A DNA stretch of 64,000 bases from Aliiglaciecola sp. LCG003 (GTDB lineage Bacteria; Pseudomonadota; Gammaproteobacteria; Enterobacterales; Alteromonadaceae). Numbering within the stretch: position 1 is the stretch's first letter; the number at the start of each line of letters is the position of its first letter. A program made the position numbers and the translations under genes. This document shows, in pieces, positions 8,639-19,337 of the stretch. The notes below the pieces were generated by a model, which saw only the letters and a program-made list of their open reading frames with translations, had not been told where the DNA came from and ran no database searches. The stretch is taken from NCBI RefSeq assembly GCF_030316135.1, contig NZ_CP128185.1, positions 1,922,001 to 1,986,000 on the forward strand, read 5' to 3'.

Positions 8639-9406
8639 CTACCACTTTTTCTTCGGGGCAAACAATTCGTCCAATTCGTCCCGTTCTTCTTCCTGCTTTT
8701 TGGCGCGATCTTTGGCATTGGCATTTCGCAGGTTTTCCTGAATAGATTTAAGTTGATCGGCAAGTTGCACACGACGTTCCTGATTGTATTGATCCGGTTG
8801 ATTTTGGCTCTCTAATGCCGCAATAGCCTTTTCAAAATATTGTCGAGCGGAACCTAACATGTTGCTTTGCAGCGCCGCATTACCCCGTTTCACCAGGGTT
8901 TCTACATTAACCCGCAACTGTAATGCTGCCATTACGCGGTCTTCCTGTGTGAAAGTCTGCGAGTCAACTTTGCCTTTGGCGTGTTCTGAGCGAAGTAACA
9001 CTCTGAATTTTTTGACTACTTGGATATATCTAATCACCAATTTATCACTATCGGGTAAAGTGAAGTTTTCTTGGGTTGGAGTCGGGGCGCCCATATCAAT
9101 AGCTTTAACTCGGTCTTGGCATTGTTTTAAACGCTGCTTGATATCCGGCATAGACGGGTTGAGTTGATAAATCACCTTCAACGCATTGAGTACTCGGATT
9201 TGTAAGATTGAAATCAGTTTTGCAGACACAGGGATAGTATCAATGGCAGACAACACATTTTCAGTTTCATCTATAACCGATTTTTGTTTGGCAATCTCAG
9301 TGCGCTTTTCCGCTTCAATTTTTTCTCTATGTTGTTGCAAGGCATTCACCACAATGGCAACTACCACTAAAGAAACAATCAATATTATTATTATTGGAAA
9401 AATCAT
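8639..9406 (-). CDS. Membrane-anchored coiled-coil protein of unknown function
   Basis: A 255-residue protein with one N-terminal membrane segment (MIFPIIIILIVSLVVVAIVV), then a long, helical, charged cytoplasmic region. Residues about 170-235 (GNAALQSNMLGSARQYFEKAI) look like a single TPR-type helical hairpin, and the tail is strongly charged (KQEEERDELDELFAPKKKW). It follows the histidine kinase gene on the same strand with a 56-bp gap, so the two probably form an operon; a scaffold or accessory role for that kinase is an inference. Family not recognised. Confidence 0.75.
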   Translation of the reverse strand: MIFPIIIILIVSLVVVAIVVNALQQHREKIEAEKRTEIAKQKSVIDETENVLSAIDTIPVSAKLISILQIRVLNALKVIYQLNPSMPDIKQRLKQCQDRVKAIDMGAPTPTQENFTLPDSDKLVIRYIQVVKKFRVLLRSEHAKGKVDSQTFTQEDRVMAALQLRVNVETLVKRGNAALQSNMLGSARQYFEKAIAALESQNQPDQYNQERRVQLADQLKSIQENLRNANAKDRAKKQEEERDELDELFAPKKKW

Positions 9407-9462
9407 CTAACTCTAAAATCCTGTAAAAACAATAAAATGCGAAAAATCACTAGGCTGCTATA

Positions 9463-10158
9463 TTAAGGTAATTTGAGTGTAAAAACACTCCCTCCTAATT
9501 TTCCACCATTAGAAAGATTGATTTCACCCTTGCGTTCACCTCTATGGTGAGCGGCTGCAATAGCCCGAGCGAAAAACAATCCTAAGCCTGTTCTACCTTC
9601 CCTAATAACGATGTCGCGCATGTCCAAACTACTCGCTTGCAACATGTCCTTGGGATAACCAGGGCCATCATCCTCTATCGATATTATTAGCCACCCGTCT
9701 TGCTCATATGCACTTAGTAGCAATCTACTTTGACCATAGCGCATGGCATTGACCAAAATATCGTTGAGTAGCAAGGTGACCATTTGCTCATCTAAATAGC
9801 GAACCAATCCTGGTGCTTGCTCCACACTGAAGGTTAAATTCTTGTGTCCGAAGTAGCCCTGATGGGTCAGCAACATATTATCGATTAGATCTTCAATATG
9901 GCACTCATCTTCATGTATCGGCAGGTTTTCCATTTCCGCCCTATATAAAGATAAAAGTTGCACTAATCCAGTATTGAGTCGTGCAGATTCATAATGAGCG
10001 GTGGATAAAAATGTTTTTGTTTTAGTATCTTCATCAGATACGGTCGCATTAAGACTGTCAATTGATTGTTGCAACAAATTTAACGAGCTTTTCATATCGT
10101 GTACCGCAGATGCGAGCACGGTAGAAAAATCAATTAATTGTCCTGATTGAGAAGCCAT
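9463..10158 (-). CDS. Soluble sensor histidine kinase without partner regulator
   Basis: A 231-residue protein with a dimerisation/phosphoacceptor helix (SAVHDMKSSL, His20) followed directly by the ATPase domain: N box NDILVNAMRYG, G1 box EDDGPGYP and G2 box GRTGLGLFFARAIA. All ATP-binding boxes are intact. There is no membrane segment and no PAS or GAF sensor domain, so the input must come from a partner protein; the membrane-anchored product of the next gene is a candidate. No response regulator gene is adjacent. Confidence 0.88.
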   Translation of the reverse strand: MASQSGQLIDFSTVLASAVHDMKSSLNLLQQSIDSLNATVSDEDTKTKTFLSTAHYESARLNTGLVQLLSLYRAEMENLPIHEDECHIEDLIDNMLLTHQGYFGHKNLTFSVEQAPGLVRYLDEQMVTLLLNDILVNAMRYGQSRLLLSAYEQDGWLIISIEDDGPGYPKDMLQASSLDMRDIVIREGRTGLGLFFARAIAAAHHRGERKGEINLSNGGKLGGSVFTLKLP

Positions 10159-10310
10159 TCACCAAACCACTGATCGGATATTTGTTTTGCCAGTATCTAT
10201 CAAGAATGACGGTTTTACCAAAAAAAGTCGTCTAAATAGCAGAAAATCGGAATTTTATTTAAAATTTTATGGAATTAATCTTCGCTTAGGTATATATATT
10301 TTGAATATAG

Positions 10311-11324
<1,014 letters not shown>

Positions 11325-11347
11325 TATTTAGAGCATATGCATTGAAG

Positions 11348-12721
11348 TTAACATTCAATGATGTTGACCGCTAGGCCGCCACGGGCGGTTTCTTTGTATT
11401 TAGACTTCATGTCGTTACCTGTGTCCCACATCGTCTTTATTACCTTGTCTAACGATACCTTATGCTGGCCCGTGCCTCTTAATGCCAGCCGAGATGCGTT
11501 GATGGCTTTAATCGCGCCCATTGCATTACGTTCGATACAGGGGACTTGTACCAGCCCTCCTACTGGATCGCAAGTTAAGCCCAAGTTATGTTCCATGCCA
11601 ATTTCTGCTGCATTTTCTACTGCATCCACTGATCCTCCAATAATCTCAGTTAATGCACCCGCAGCCATAGAACAGGCCACGCCAACTTCACCTTGGCAAC
11701 CCACTTCAGCGCCAGATATAGATGCATTCTTTTTATATAAAATACCTATGGCAGCGGCAGTCAGCAGATATCTAGCGGCGGTGTGTTTTTCCACTTTTCT
11801 GACAAACTTATCAAAATAACACAGCACCGCAGGAAGTATGCCCGCTGCACCATTGGTAGGGGCGGTAACCACGCGACCGCCGGCGGCATTTTCTTCGTTA
11901 ACGGCCAGAGCGAATAAGTTTACCCAATCCATGGCTTGCATAGGATCTGAGGTTTGCTCCGTTTCTAAGCGACGATATAAAGCCGGTGCGCGGCGAGTAA
12001 CTTTTAATCCACCTGGCAGTATTCCTTCACTGTGAATACCATTGTCAACGGACTCAAGCATGACTTGCCAGATGTGCCACAATTTATCGATGACATCTTT
12101 TTTCGGTTGCACTGTGGCCTCATTTTCCAACATTAAGGCGCTAATACTCAGGCCGTTGTCTTTGCATTTTTGAATCAACTCAGCCGCAGTTGCAAAACTG
12201 TAGGGCAGAGGACGTTGCTCCGCAGCCAGTGACATATTTTTTACAGACTGGAAATCTTGTTCCTTGACGATAAAACCCCCGCCGATGGAATAGTAGGTTT
12301 GACGAGCAATTTCCTGATCTTTTTGGTAGGCAAAAATCGTCATACCATTAGCGTGCAAGGGTAGGGTTTTGCGACGGTGAAAAATAATTGCGCCTTCATT
12401 GGGGAATTTCACCGGGAATTGCTGGTTTAAACGTAGGATTTTGTTACTGGCTATTTCACTTAACAAACCATCGACCAGACTAACGTCTACTGACTCAGGG
12501 TCATAGCCCATTAACCCTAAAATTACGGCTTTACCGGTTCCGTGACCTTTACCTGTCTGGCCTAAGGATCCGAACAACTCCACAACAACCCTATCCACGG
12601 TTTCAATTTGTTGCTGTTCTTCTAGCTGCTGACAAAAGGCTTTCGCCGCGCGCATGGGTCCTACTGTATGAGAACTCGAGGGGCCAATACCGATACTGAA
12701 CATGTCAAATACACTGATCAT
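11348..12721 (-). CDS. sdaA: L-serine ammonia-lyase, single-chain, [4Fe-4S]
   Basis: A 457-residue L-serine deaminase that converts L-serine to pyruvate and ammonia. The N-terminal domain begins [23 protein letters not shown], the family hallmark. The C-terminal catalytic domain holds the iron-sulfur cysteines in [15 protein letters not shown] and GLTCDPVGG, and the [10 protein letters not shown] loop. Fused alpha and beta regions and length match E. coli SdaA. It is last in the minus-strand order pabB-nudL-sdaA, which is also conserved in E. coli. Confidence 0.96.
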   Translation of the reverse strand: MISVFDMFSIGIGPSSSHTVGPMRAAKAFCQQLEEQQQIETVDRVVVELFGSLGQTGKGHGTGKAVILGLMGYDPESVDVSLVDGLLSEIASNKILRLNQQFPVKFPNEGAIIFHRRKTLPLHANGMTIFAYQKDQEIARQTYYSIGGGFIVKEQDFQSVKNMSLAAEQRPLPYSFATAAELIQKCKDNGLSISALMLENEATVQPKKDVIDKLWHIWQVMLESVDNGIHSEGILPGGLKVTRRAPALYRRLETEQTSDPMQAMDWVNLFALAVNEENAAGGRVVTAPTNGAAGILPAVLCYFDKFVRKVEKHTAARYLLTAAAIGILYKKNASISGAEVGCQGEVGVACSMAAGALTEIIGGSVDAVENAAEIGMEHNLGLTCDPVGGLVQVPCIERNAMGAIKAINASRLALRGTGQHKVSLDKVIKTMWDTGNDMKSKYKETARGGLAVNIIEC

Positions 12722-12857
12722 TACTATCTCAAAAAATACTTATCTTCAATGGCGCTAACTATGGCCATAGTTGAGTAGCGGAGCAAGGAAATTAGCGCAG
12801 ATAATTTAAAATGATTTTGCTGTAAAGCGTAAAGAAAACTTGATAAAGACCAATTGA

Positions 12858-13445
12858 TTAGTCAGTTAACGCCATCAAATCAATATGATTGGATAACAAC
12901 CGCACAAATGCAGCCGTCGCCCCCCAAATTGTTTTGTCCTGCCAGCGAATAAAATAAATAGGATGCTCACGTCCCGAACGATTTACCCAATGGATCAAAT
13001 GCTGACTTTGATCCATTAAATGACTAAGGGGTACTTCAAAGACATTATCGACTTCATTTTTATCCAATTTGAGGTGGAATTCTGGAGTCACGAAGCTGAC
13101 AAAAGGGGTGACAGCGAAACGGCTAACGGTTCTAAACATGGGCAAAGTACCGATTACGCTAATTTTATCCGCGCCTATCCCGATTTCTTCTTCAGTTTCA
13201 CGCAGTGCGGTCTGCATCAAATTTGCATCGTAATCTTCTTGCTTGCCCCCTGGGAAACTGACCTGACCCGGATGATGCTTGAGATGCTTGGCCCGTTGGG
13301 TAAATAGTACAGTTAGCTCACGCTCTCGCTCTATTATCGGGATTAAAACCGCAGCAGGTTTTCCTGGCTTCAACAGCGGAAAGTCGGCCTCAGGTGTGAC
13401 TAGGCGTGCATGTTGAAAACGTGATAGAAAGTCATTTTTGTTCAT
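12858..13445 (-). CDS. nudL: Nudix hydrolase, CoA pyrophosphatase-like
   Basis: A 195-residue Nudix protein with the complete Nudix box from about residue 67 to 89 (GGKQEDYDANLMQTALRETE continuing EEIGI). The preceding LKHHPGQVSFPGG is typical of the CoA-pyrophosphatase branch (NudL/YeaB), which splits CoA or acyl-CoA to phosphopantetheine and 3',5'-ADP. It overlaps the 3' end of pabB by 14 bp and precedes sdaA, the same order as in E. coli. Substrate specificity is inferred from family and synteny. Confidence 0.92.
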   Translation of the reverse strand: MNKNDFLSRFQHARLVTPEADFPLLKPGKPAAVLIPIIERERELTVLFTQRAKHLKHHPGQVSFPGGKQEDYDANLMQTALRETEEEIGIGADKISVIGTLPMFRTVSRFAVTPFVSFVTPEFHLKLDKNEVDNVFEVPLSHLMDQSQHLIHWVNRSGREHPIYFIRWQDKTIWGATAAFVRLLSNHIDLMALTD

Positions 13446-14853
13446 TGGCTTCGGCTAATATGGGTAAAATCTTAGAGACTTTATCAAAGCTTTCCTGATA
13501 TTCACTGCTCGCTTTAGAGTCAAGCACTATACCACCTCCAGCCCAGCAATATAGTTGACCTTTCTCAGCGAGTAAAGTTCGTATACAAATACTGGTATCC
13601 ATATTGCCGTTTATATCGATATACCCGATGCTGCCACAATAAATATTACGCCGCTGAGGCTCAAGTTGATCAATAATTTCCATTGCCCTTATTTTCGGCG
13701 CACCGGTTATTGATCCACCCGGAAAAGCGCCTCTTAGTAAATCAAGGGCATGTTGGTCAGCACGCAATATCCCCGTTACCGTACTCACCATATGATGAAC
13801 CGCTCTGAAGCTTTCGATTTTAAATAGTTCAGGCACCTTGATTGAGCCATCTTCACAGGCCTTACTCAAATCATTTCGTAGTAAATCCACTATCATTAAA
13901 TTTTCAGCACGGTCTTTTTCTGAATTGAGTAGATCTTGGATTTGCTGTTGATCCCGCACCGCATCTTTATCTCGAGGTCGAGTACCCTTAATGGGTTGCG
14001 AATCGACCTGCTTATCGATGACTGATAAAAATCGCTCTGGTGAGATACTCACAATGGCATTGCTTGGTAATTGTATAAAAGCTGAAAAAGGAGCTTGGTT
14101 AGCCTGACGCAAGATGAGGTATGCTTGCCAGAGTGAGCCTCGGTAACTGGCTTTGAAGCGTTGGGCTAAATTTACTTGATAGCAGTCTCCGGCGCGCAAG
14201 TACGCCAATACCCGGTCGATATTTTCATAGTACTGCTGTTGACTCATATTAGATTGCCAATCACTGGTTAAGTGAAAGGGCTGATCAGTTACAGGCGGTT
14301 GATAGACCAAAGCCTGAATAAAATCTGCGCTGGGGGCGGTGAAGTCATCCACACTGGTTAAATAGAATTTTCCTGTTCTATTGTCTTTGATAACACTCCA
14401 AGTATAAATTCCGACTGCCATATCTGGTGAGCAGTAATCATCTACGGCATGATTCGGTAGCGTTTCAAAACAACGGCCTAGGTCATAGCCAAAATAGCCT
14501 AAGGCACCAGCATGAAAAGGTAAATTTGGCGCTTGGCAGTCATGCTGCTGGGCTTCTTGTCCAATTGTTGCCAGCAATAAATCCTGCAAGGCATCTATAG
14601 GGTCTTGCTCAACAACCCGCTGCTGGGGTTGGGACAAGGTGCTGATGACACAGCGGTTACCCTTTGCGGTTATGGTTGCCACAGGCTCAGCTACGAAAAT
14701 GTCAAAGCGGGCATTTTTGTGTTGGCTATTGGCTGAATCTAACAGCATTGACCAAGGCGTGTCAGCGAAATGCGCAAATAGTTGGGTGATATCAGTCTGT
14801 TCAGGTACAGCAAGTGTTTGAATACGATAGTGTTTGGGTGTGCAGTGCAGCAT
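13432..14853 (-). CDS. pabB: Aminodeoxychorismate synthase component I
   Basis: A 473-residue chorismate-utilising enzyme that aminates chorismate to 4-amino-4-deoxychorismate with PabA glutaminase, for p-aminobenzoate and folate synthesis. It carries the PIKGTRPRD motif with the PabB-type lysine in place of the alanine of anthranilate synthases, the C-terminal PGGSITGAPKIRAMEII signature, and GCGGIV-like WAGGGIVLDS near the end. pabA is not nearby, as is common. The 3' end overlaps nudL by 14 bp. Confidence 0.95.
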   Translation of the reverse strand: MLHCTPKHYRIQTLAVPEQTDITQLFAHFADTPWSMLLDSANSQHKNARFDIFVAEPVATITAKGNRCVISTLSQPQQRVVEQDPIDALQDLLLATIGQEAQQHDCQAPNLPFHAGALGYFGYDLGRCFETLPNHAVDDYCSPDMAVGIYTWSVIKDNRTGKFYLTSVDDFTAPSADFIQALVYQPPVTDQPFHLTSDWQSNMSQQQYYENIDRVLAYLRAGDCYQVNLAQRFKASYRGSLWQAYLILRQANQAPFSAFIQLPSNAIVSISPERFLSVIDKQVDSQPIKGTRPRDKDAVRDQQQIQDLLNSEKDRAENLMIVDLLRNDLSKACEDGSIKVPELFKIESFRAVHHMVSTVTGILRADQHALDLLRGAFPGGSITGAPKIRAMEIIDQLEPQRRNIYCGSIGYIDINGNMDTSICIRTLLAEKGQLYCWAGGGIVLDSKASSEYQESFDKVSKILPILAEANEQK

Positions 14854-14980
14854 TTGATTTCAACCGGCTATTTTTAAATATGCGCGTTTAGCGATGGAGC
14901 AAGACATCACAAAAGGTTATCATAATGTGATTTTACGCACGACATAAAAAATGTCCTTTCAATTTAATAACGAGGCACCT

Positions 14981-16513
14981 ATGGCACTCATTCGACAACA
15001 GGATTTCATTGATAGCATCGAAGATGCACTGCAGTTTATCTCTTACTATCACCCTCTGGATTACGTTAAGGCAGTTGAAAAAGCTTATAATCAGGAAAAA
15101 AGTGAAGCCGCCAAAGATGCGATGGCGCAGATCCTAATTAACTCGCGAATGTCAGCCGAAGGCAAACGACCCTTATGCCAAGATACCGGTATAGTGACTT
15201 GCTTCGTTAAAATCGGTATGGCAGTGCAATGGGACAAAACCGATATGACGGTCCAGCAGATGGTTGATGAAGGCACCCGTCGCGCCTATTTGAATCCAGA
15301 CAATCCATTGCGAGCATCTATCGTTGCCGATCCTGCAGGTGCTCGGGTCAACACTAAAGATAATACCCCAGCGGTAGTGCATATTGACACTTTTGCAGGT
15401 GAAGGCATTGAAGTGATGATTGCTGCAAAAGGCGGTGGCTCTGAAAATAAATCAAAAATGGTGATGCTAAATCCAAGTGATGACATCGCCGAATGGGTAG
15501 TCAAAACCTTGCCGACTATGGGAGCGGGGTGGTGTCCACCTGGCATGTTAGGAATAGGCATTGGTGGTACAGCAGAAAAAGCTGCTGTGCTTGCTAAAGA
15601 GAGCTTGATGGACCCAGTTGATATACAAGAACTGATGGATCGCGGCGCGGTAACCACTGAAGAAAAGTTGCGCTTAGATATTTTCAAGAAAGTAAATGAT
15701 CTTGGCATAGGCGCGCAAGGGCTAGGTGGTTTAACTACCGTAGTAGATGTCAAAATCAAATCGGTACCTACTCATGCGGCGTCAAAACCTGTGGCGATGA
15801 TCCCAAATTGTGCTGCAACACGACACGCGCACTTTCATTTGGATGGCAGTGGCGCTGCTGAATTTACCCCACCTAAACTTGAAGATTGGCCTGACATTAC
15901 GTGGGAAGTGGGCAAGAACACTCGCCGGGTAAATTTAGATGAGGTGACTAAGCAAGACATCCAAGAATGGAAAGTTGGTGAAACAGTACTGCTCTCAGGG
16001 AAAATGTTGACCGGACGAGACGCTGCTCATAAGCGCATTCAAACCATGTTAGACAATGGTGAAGGCTTGCCAGAAGGCGTTGATTTAACTAATCGATTCA
16101 TCTATTACGTCGGGCCGGTTGATGCCGTAGGCGATGAAGTAGTGGGACCTGCAGGGCCAACTACCGCCACACGGATGGATAAATTCACTGACATGATGTT
16201 AGAGCAGACAGGCTTGATCGGTATGATTGGTAAAGCTGAGCGTGGACCAGCAACGGTTCAAAGCATCGCGAAGCACAAAGCAGTGTATCTGATGGCGGTA
16301 GGCGGAGCAGCCTACTTGGTGTCTAAAGCGATCAAGAAATCTCGCGTGGTTGCATTTGAAGATTTAGGTATGGAAGCTATCTACGAATTTGAAGTAGAAG
16401 ATATGCCAGTGACGGTTGCGGTAGACAGCACGGGTGCCAATGCCCACGAAACAGGCCCTGCAATTTGGAAAGCTAAAATTGAAGACTTGAACAAAGCCTT
16501 ACAACCTTCATAG
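14981..16513 (+). CDS. Class I fumarate hydratase, [4Fe-4S]
   Basis: Iron-sulfur fumarase of about 510 residues that interconverts fumarate and malate in the TCA cycle. The alpha-type N-terminal domain contains PLCQDTGIVTCFVKIG with a cluster cysteine, and AKGGGSENKSKM; PNCAATRHAHFHLDGSG holds another; the C-terminal beta-type domain includes GRDAAHKR and GPTTATRMD. The frame opens at ATG 14951, but ATG 14981 has a CGAGG site 5 bases upstream and gives the usual N-terminus MALIRQQDFIDSIEDAL, so it is preferred. It is divergent from pabB and ends at a strong terminator. Confidence 0.95.
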   Translation: MALIRQQDFIDSIEDALQFISYYHPLDYVKAVEKAYNQEKSEAAKDAMAQILINSRMSAEGKRPLCQDTGIVTCFVKIGMAVQWDKTDMTVQQMVDEGTRRAYLNPDNPLRASIVADPAGARVNTKDNTPAVVHIDTFAGEGIEVMIAAKGGGSENKSKMVMLNPSDDIAEWVVKTLPTMGAGWCPPGMLGIGIGGTAEKAAVLAKESLMDPVDIQELMDRGAVTTEEKLRLDIFKKVNDLGIGAQGLGGLTTVVDVKIKSVPTHAASKPVAMIPNCAATRHAHFHLDGSGAAEFTPPKLEDWPDITWEVGKNTRRVNLDEVTKQDIQEWKVGETVLLSGKMLTGRDAAHKRIQTMLDNGEGLPEGVDLTNRFIYYVGPVDAVGDEVVGPAGPTTATRMDKFTDMMLEQTGLIGMIGKAERGPATVQSIAKHKAVYLMAVGGAAYLVSKAIKKSRVVAFEDLGMEAIYEFEVEDMPVTVAVDSTGANAHETGPAIWKAKIEDLNKALQPS

Positions 16514-16522
16514 TGTTATATG

Positions 16523-16553
16523 ATGGCAGCAGCGATGTGCTGCCATCCTCCTT
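16523..16553 (+). terminator. Terminator-like hairpin after fumarase
   Basis: Bases 16523-16531 and 16538-16546 are a perfect 9-bp stem with a 6-base loop, followed by CCTCCTTT. It begins 10 bp after the fumarase stop. The longest open frame for rmuC would start inside it, which argues that the upstream rmuC start is wrong. Confidence 0.7.
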
Positions 16554-16588
16554 TGTGTTCCGCCCAGCTTAATAGAAATCAATGTATT

Positions 16589-18064
16589 ATGATGTTATCC
16601 CAAACCATGCTTTTAATTATTGCCCTCGCAGGTTTATTCGGTCTTTTAATAGGGATGATGTTCAGTAGTTTTACTCAACAGCGTAAAAACCGGCAACAGC
16701 TTGCATCAATCGTCAGTCAATATAATGAAAAGATACAGTTATTAGAGCAACAGCTTGAAGGGCAAAAAGACCGCTTAACAGAACAATCGCGTCGCTTAGA
16801 GCTGGCGCATCAAGAGCAATTGCAAACGCAACGACAACTAGGTGAACTGGAGCAAAAAAAGCAACAAGTCAGTCACTATCAAGAACAATTACTAAGTTGG
16901 CAGAACAAAGCTCAAACCACTCAGGATAAAGCCAATCATTACTTTGCGCAGTTAGAGTCTCAGGCCGCGGCTTTTGAGCAAGAACGAATTGCTTCACAAG
17001 ACAAATTAGATCTATTGGCTAGCGCCGAATTAAGACTCCAACAACAATTCGAAAATTTAGCCAATAAAATTTTCGAACATAAACAACAAAAGTTTACCCA
17101 ATCCAGCAAAGCTGGATTGGATGCGTTGTTGTCACCTTTGAAAGAGCAGATTGAAGGTTTTAAAAAGCAGGTGACAGATCAATATGTCAAAGAAGGGCAA
17201 GAAAGAGCCTCACTGAAAACTGAAATTCTAGGCCTGAAAGAGCTGAATCAACAAATCACCCAAGAGGCCGCTGCACTTACTAAAGCGCTAAAAGGTGACA
17301 ACAAGCAGCAGGGCAATTGGGGCGAAGTTATCCTTGAACGTATTCTGACAGAATCCGGTTTACGGGAAGGCCATGAATTTGAAACTCAAAAGTCTTTGAA
17401 AAATGACGCTGGTAAGCTTTATCAACCCGATGTAGTGGTGCACTTGCCTAATGAAAAAGATATTGTGGTTGATTCAAAAGTTTCCCTCGCCCATTACGAA
17501 CGCTATTTCAATCAACAAAGTGATGAAATCGCTCGGCAGGAACACCTCAAAGCCCATGTTAATTCGTTACGCCAGCACATACGTGAGTTAGGCAAGAAGA
17601 ATTATCAAGATTTAAAAGGAATTCGTACCCTCGATTATGTTTTGATGTTCGTACCCATAGAATCGGCTTTTTTACTCGCCATTGATCAGGCCCCAGAGCT
17701 GGTGAAAATGGCGCTAGACAACAATATTATGTTAGTTAGCCCAACTAATCTGCTGGTGGCTTTGCGCACTGTAAACAACATTTGGCAGTATGAATATCAA
17801 AATCAAAATGCCCAGCGGATCGCCCAAAACGCTGCAAAGTTGTACGATAAATTTCATGGTTTCATAACCGACATGGAAAAAATTGGTCGCAGCATTGAAA
17901 CCCTAGACAAAAGCTATTTAGGCGCAATGAACAAGCTCAGTAATGGTAAAGGAAACCTAGTCCGTCAGGTCGAACAATTCCGCGAGTTAGGGGTGCAAAC
18001 CAACAAGAAACTAGATTCTCAGATACTGCAAGACAACGACGAAGGATCAAGAGGGTCAGAGTAA
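16589..18064 (+). CDS. rmuC: DNA recombination protein RmuC
   Basis: RmuC limits inversions at short repeats. The protein has an N-terminal membrane segment (MLSQTMLLIIALAGLFGLLIG), a long Gln/Glu-rich coiled coil (about 40-180), and the conserved RmuC nuclease-like domain with LKGDNKQQGNWGEVILERIL, YQPDVVVHLP and VDSKVSLAHYERY. The frame is open from 16520, but that part runs through the fumarase terminator and lacks a ribosome-binding site; ATG 16589 or 16592 directly precedes the membrane anchor. The last residues (EGSRGSE) are encoded by a repeat that recurs near 44.4 kb. Confidence 0.93.
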   Translation: MMLSQTMLLIIALAGLFGLLIGMMFSSFTQQRKNRQQLASIVSQYNEKIQLLEQQLEGQKDRLTEQSRRLELAHQEQLQTQRQLGELEQKKQQVSHYQEQLLSWQNKAQTTQDKANHYFAQLESQAAAFEQERIASQDKLDLLASAELRLQQQFENLANKIFEHKQQKFTQSSKAGLDALLSPLKEQIEGFKKQVTDQYVKEGQERASLKTEILGLKELNQQITQEAAALTKALKGDNKQQGNWGEVILERILTESGLREGHEFETQKSLKNDAGKLYQPDVVVHLPNEKDIVVDSKVSLAHYERYFNQQSDEIARQEHLKAHVNSLRQHIRELGKKNYQDLKGIRTLDYVLMFVPIESAFLLAIDQAPELVKMALDNNIMLVSPTNLLVALRTVNNIWQYEYQNQNAQRIAQNAAKLYDKFHGFITDMEKIGRSIETLDKSYLGAMNKLSNGKGNLVRQVEQFRELGVQTNKKLDSQILQDNDEGSRGSE

Positions 18065-18069
18065 CTTGA
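18046..18069 (+). repeat. Short dispersed repeat, copy 1, overlapping the rmuC stop codon
   Basis: The 24-base segment begins ATCAAGAGGGTCAGAGTAA and recurs at 44437-44453 continued at 45782-45788 (the two halves are separated by an IS) with one mismatch. In this copy it supplies the last codons of rmuC and its TAA stop. Short repeats of this kind are often mobilised by RAYT transposases; one such gene lies at 47.7 kb, but the link is an inference. Confidence 0.6.
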
Positions 18070-18169
18070 AATTACCAATTCGCAACAATACACTTCCATT
18101 TCGTAGACGATAGCTGCAAAATTAATAATTTATCCAGTCGCAATATGATATTTCAACCCTTTGCTGGGG

Positions 18170-19102
18170 TTAGTAGCCACGTTGACGGTCTACGACACCC
18201 GTCATGGGTTGTTGGTTTGCATACTGTTTCATATTTGCCAATAAGGTCTCACCCGCACTCTGGGTTTGGGTGACTGCGGCAATGTGAGGGGTGATCAATA
18301 CCTTGGGATGCCGCCACAATGGGTGTTGTTCTTCCAGTGGCTCTTGCTCAAATACATCCAGTACAGCGTAGTTCAGATGCCCATTGTCTAGTAGTGCCAA
18401 CAAGTCATCAACGACTAACTGTTCACCCCGACCAACATTGATAACGCTGGCATTTGGAGGTAATAACGACAAGATATCTCGATTGAGCAGCCCTTTGGTA
18501 AGTTCGGTTAGTGGAAGTAAACAAATCAGAATATCAGTCTGGCTTAAAAACGGTTCTAACTGCTCACGTCCATGAAAACAATCCATCGCTTCTATAGCTT
18601 TAGCAGTACGACTCCAACCCAGTAGATTAAATCCATTGCTTTTTAAGCACTGTGCAGCTGCTTGACCAAGGTTTCCCATGCCCATTATTCCTACCGTTCG
18701 CTGGGCAGTTGTACAGGCGGGTAGGGCAAGCCATTGCGCCTTATTTTGAAGATTGCGATAAGCAATTGTGTCGCGATGAATGGTCAAAGCAGCCATCAAA
18801 ATGTATTCAGTCATCATTTGGGTGATGGTGGGGTCAAGCATACGTACTACTTGTACATACTCTGGAATGTTGGCTAAATCAAATTGATCTACGCCTGCGC
18901 CAACCGAATAAATAACCTGCAAATTAGGATAATCTGTTTGATAATTTCGCGGTAACTTCCATGCTATTAAAACATCAACCTTTAGGGGATCTATCACCTC
19001 CGGCCAGTTTTCCCAGTTTGCCTCGGGTAAGGTCGATGCAAATAGTGCTTGCCAACGTTGTCCTCTATCCCTCGGTCCCCGATAAAGAATATTAATACTC
19101 AT
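18170..19102 (-). CDS. ghrA: Glyoxylate/hydroxypyruvate reductase A-type 2-hydroxyacid dehydrogenase
   Basis: A 310-residue D-isomer-specific 2-hydroxyacid dehydrogenase, the length of E. coli GhrA (312). The Rossmann motif is GMGNLG (141-146). Catalytic residues appear in order: Arg in NVGRGEQL, Glu in DVFEQEPL, and His in TPHIAAVTQ. The family reduces glyoxylate to glycolate and hydroxypyruvate to glycerate with NADPH. It starts at ATG 19102, about 195 bp from a Fur box that more likely serves the opposite strand. Assignment to the GhrA branch is by overall similarity. Confidence 0.87.
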   Translation of the reverse strand: MSINILYRGPRDRGQRWQALFASTLPEANWENWPEVIDPLKVDVLIAWKLPRNYQTDYPNLQVIYSVGAGVDQFDLANIPEYVQVVRMLDPTITQMMTEYILMAALTIHRDTIAYRNLQNKAQWLALPACTTAQRTVGIMGMGNLGQAAAQCLKSNGFNLLGWSRTAKAIEAMDCFHGREQLEPFLSQTDILICLLPLTELTKGLLNRDILSLLPPNASVINVGRGEQLVVDDLLALLDNGHLNYAVLDVFEQEPLEEQHPLWRHPKVLITPHIAAVTQTQSAGETLLANMKQYANQQPMTGVVDRQRGY

Positions 19103-19297
19103 AGTAATTTACACACCTTAATAATTACTGTTGCCTATTGAAACCGCCGGAGCGTTTACCTGATAACAAAGGTGATCGAATTGAGTCATTGACGATAACT
19201 ACAACCCCGTCCGAAACACTCATTAAACTCTTAGTTTTGTCCATTTTACATTTTTTTAAGCTTATTAGTTGACGTAAGGCTAAGTAGGTATTAATGT

Positions 19298-19318
19298 AAA
19301 TGATAATGATTATCATTT
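19298..19318. promoter_or_regulatory. Fur box upstream of a two-gene operon
   Basis: The sequence AATGATAATGATTATCATT (19299-19317) is a close match to the 19-bp Fur consensus GATAATGATAATCATTATC and is almost fully palindromic. It ends about 20 bp before the ATG at 19338, so iron-loaded Fur (gene fur is at 54.0 kb) should block that promoter directly. Very strong match by eye. Confidence 0.88.
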
Positions 19319-19337
19319 GAATGGTAAGCGAGGTGAT

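Noticed and set aside
16520-16588. N-terminal extension of RmuC
   Set aside because: It is encoded by the fumarase terminator hairpin and precedes the natural membrane-anchor start.
19125-19316. 63-residue minus-strand ORF under the Fur box
   Set aside because: Its start lies within the Fur box, there is no ribosome-binding site, and the sequence looks non-coding; an inner 39-residue version is also unsupported.
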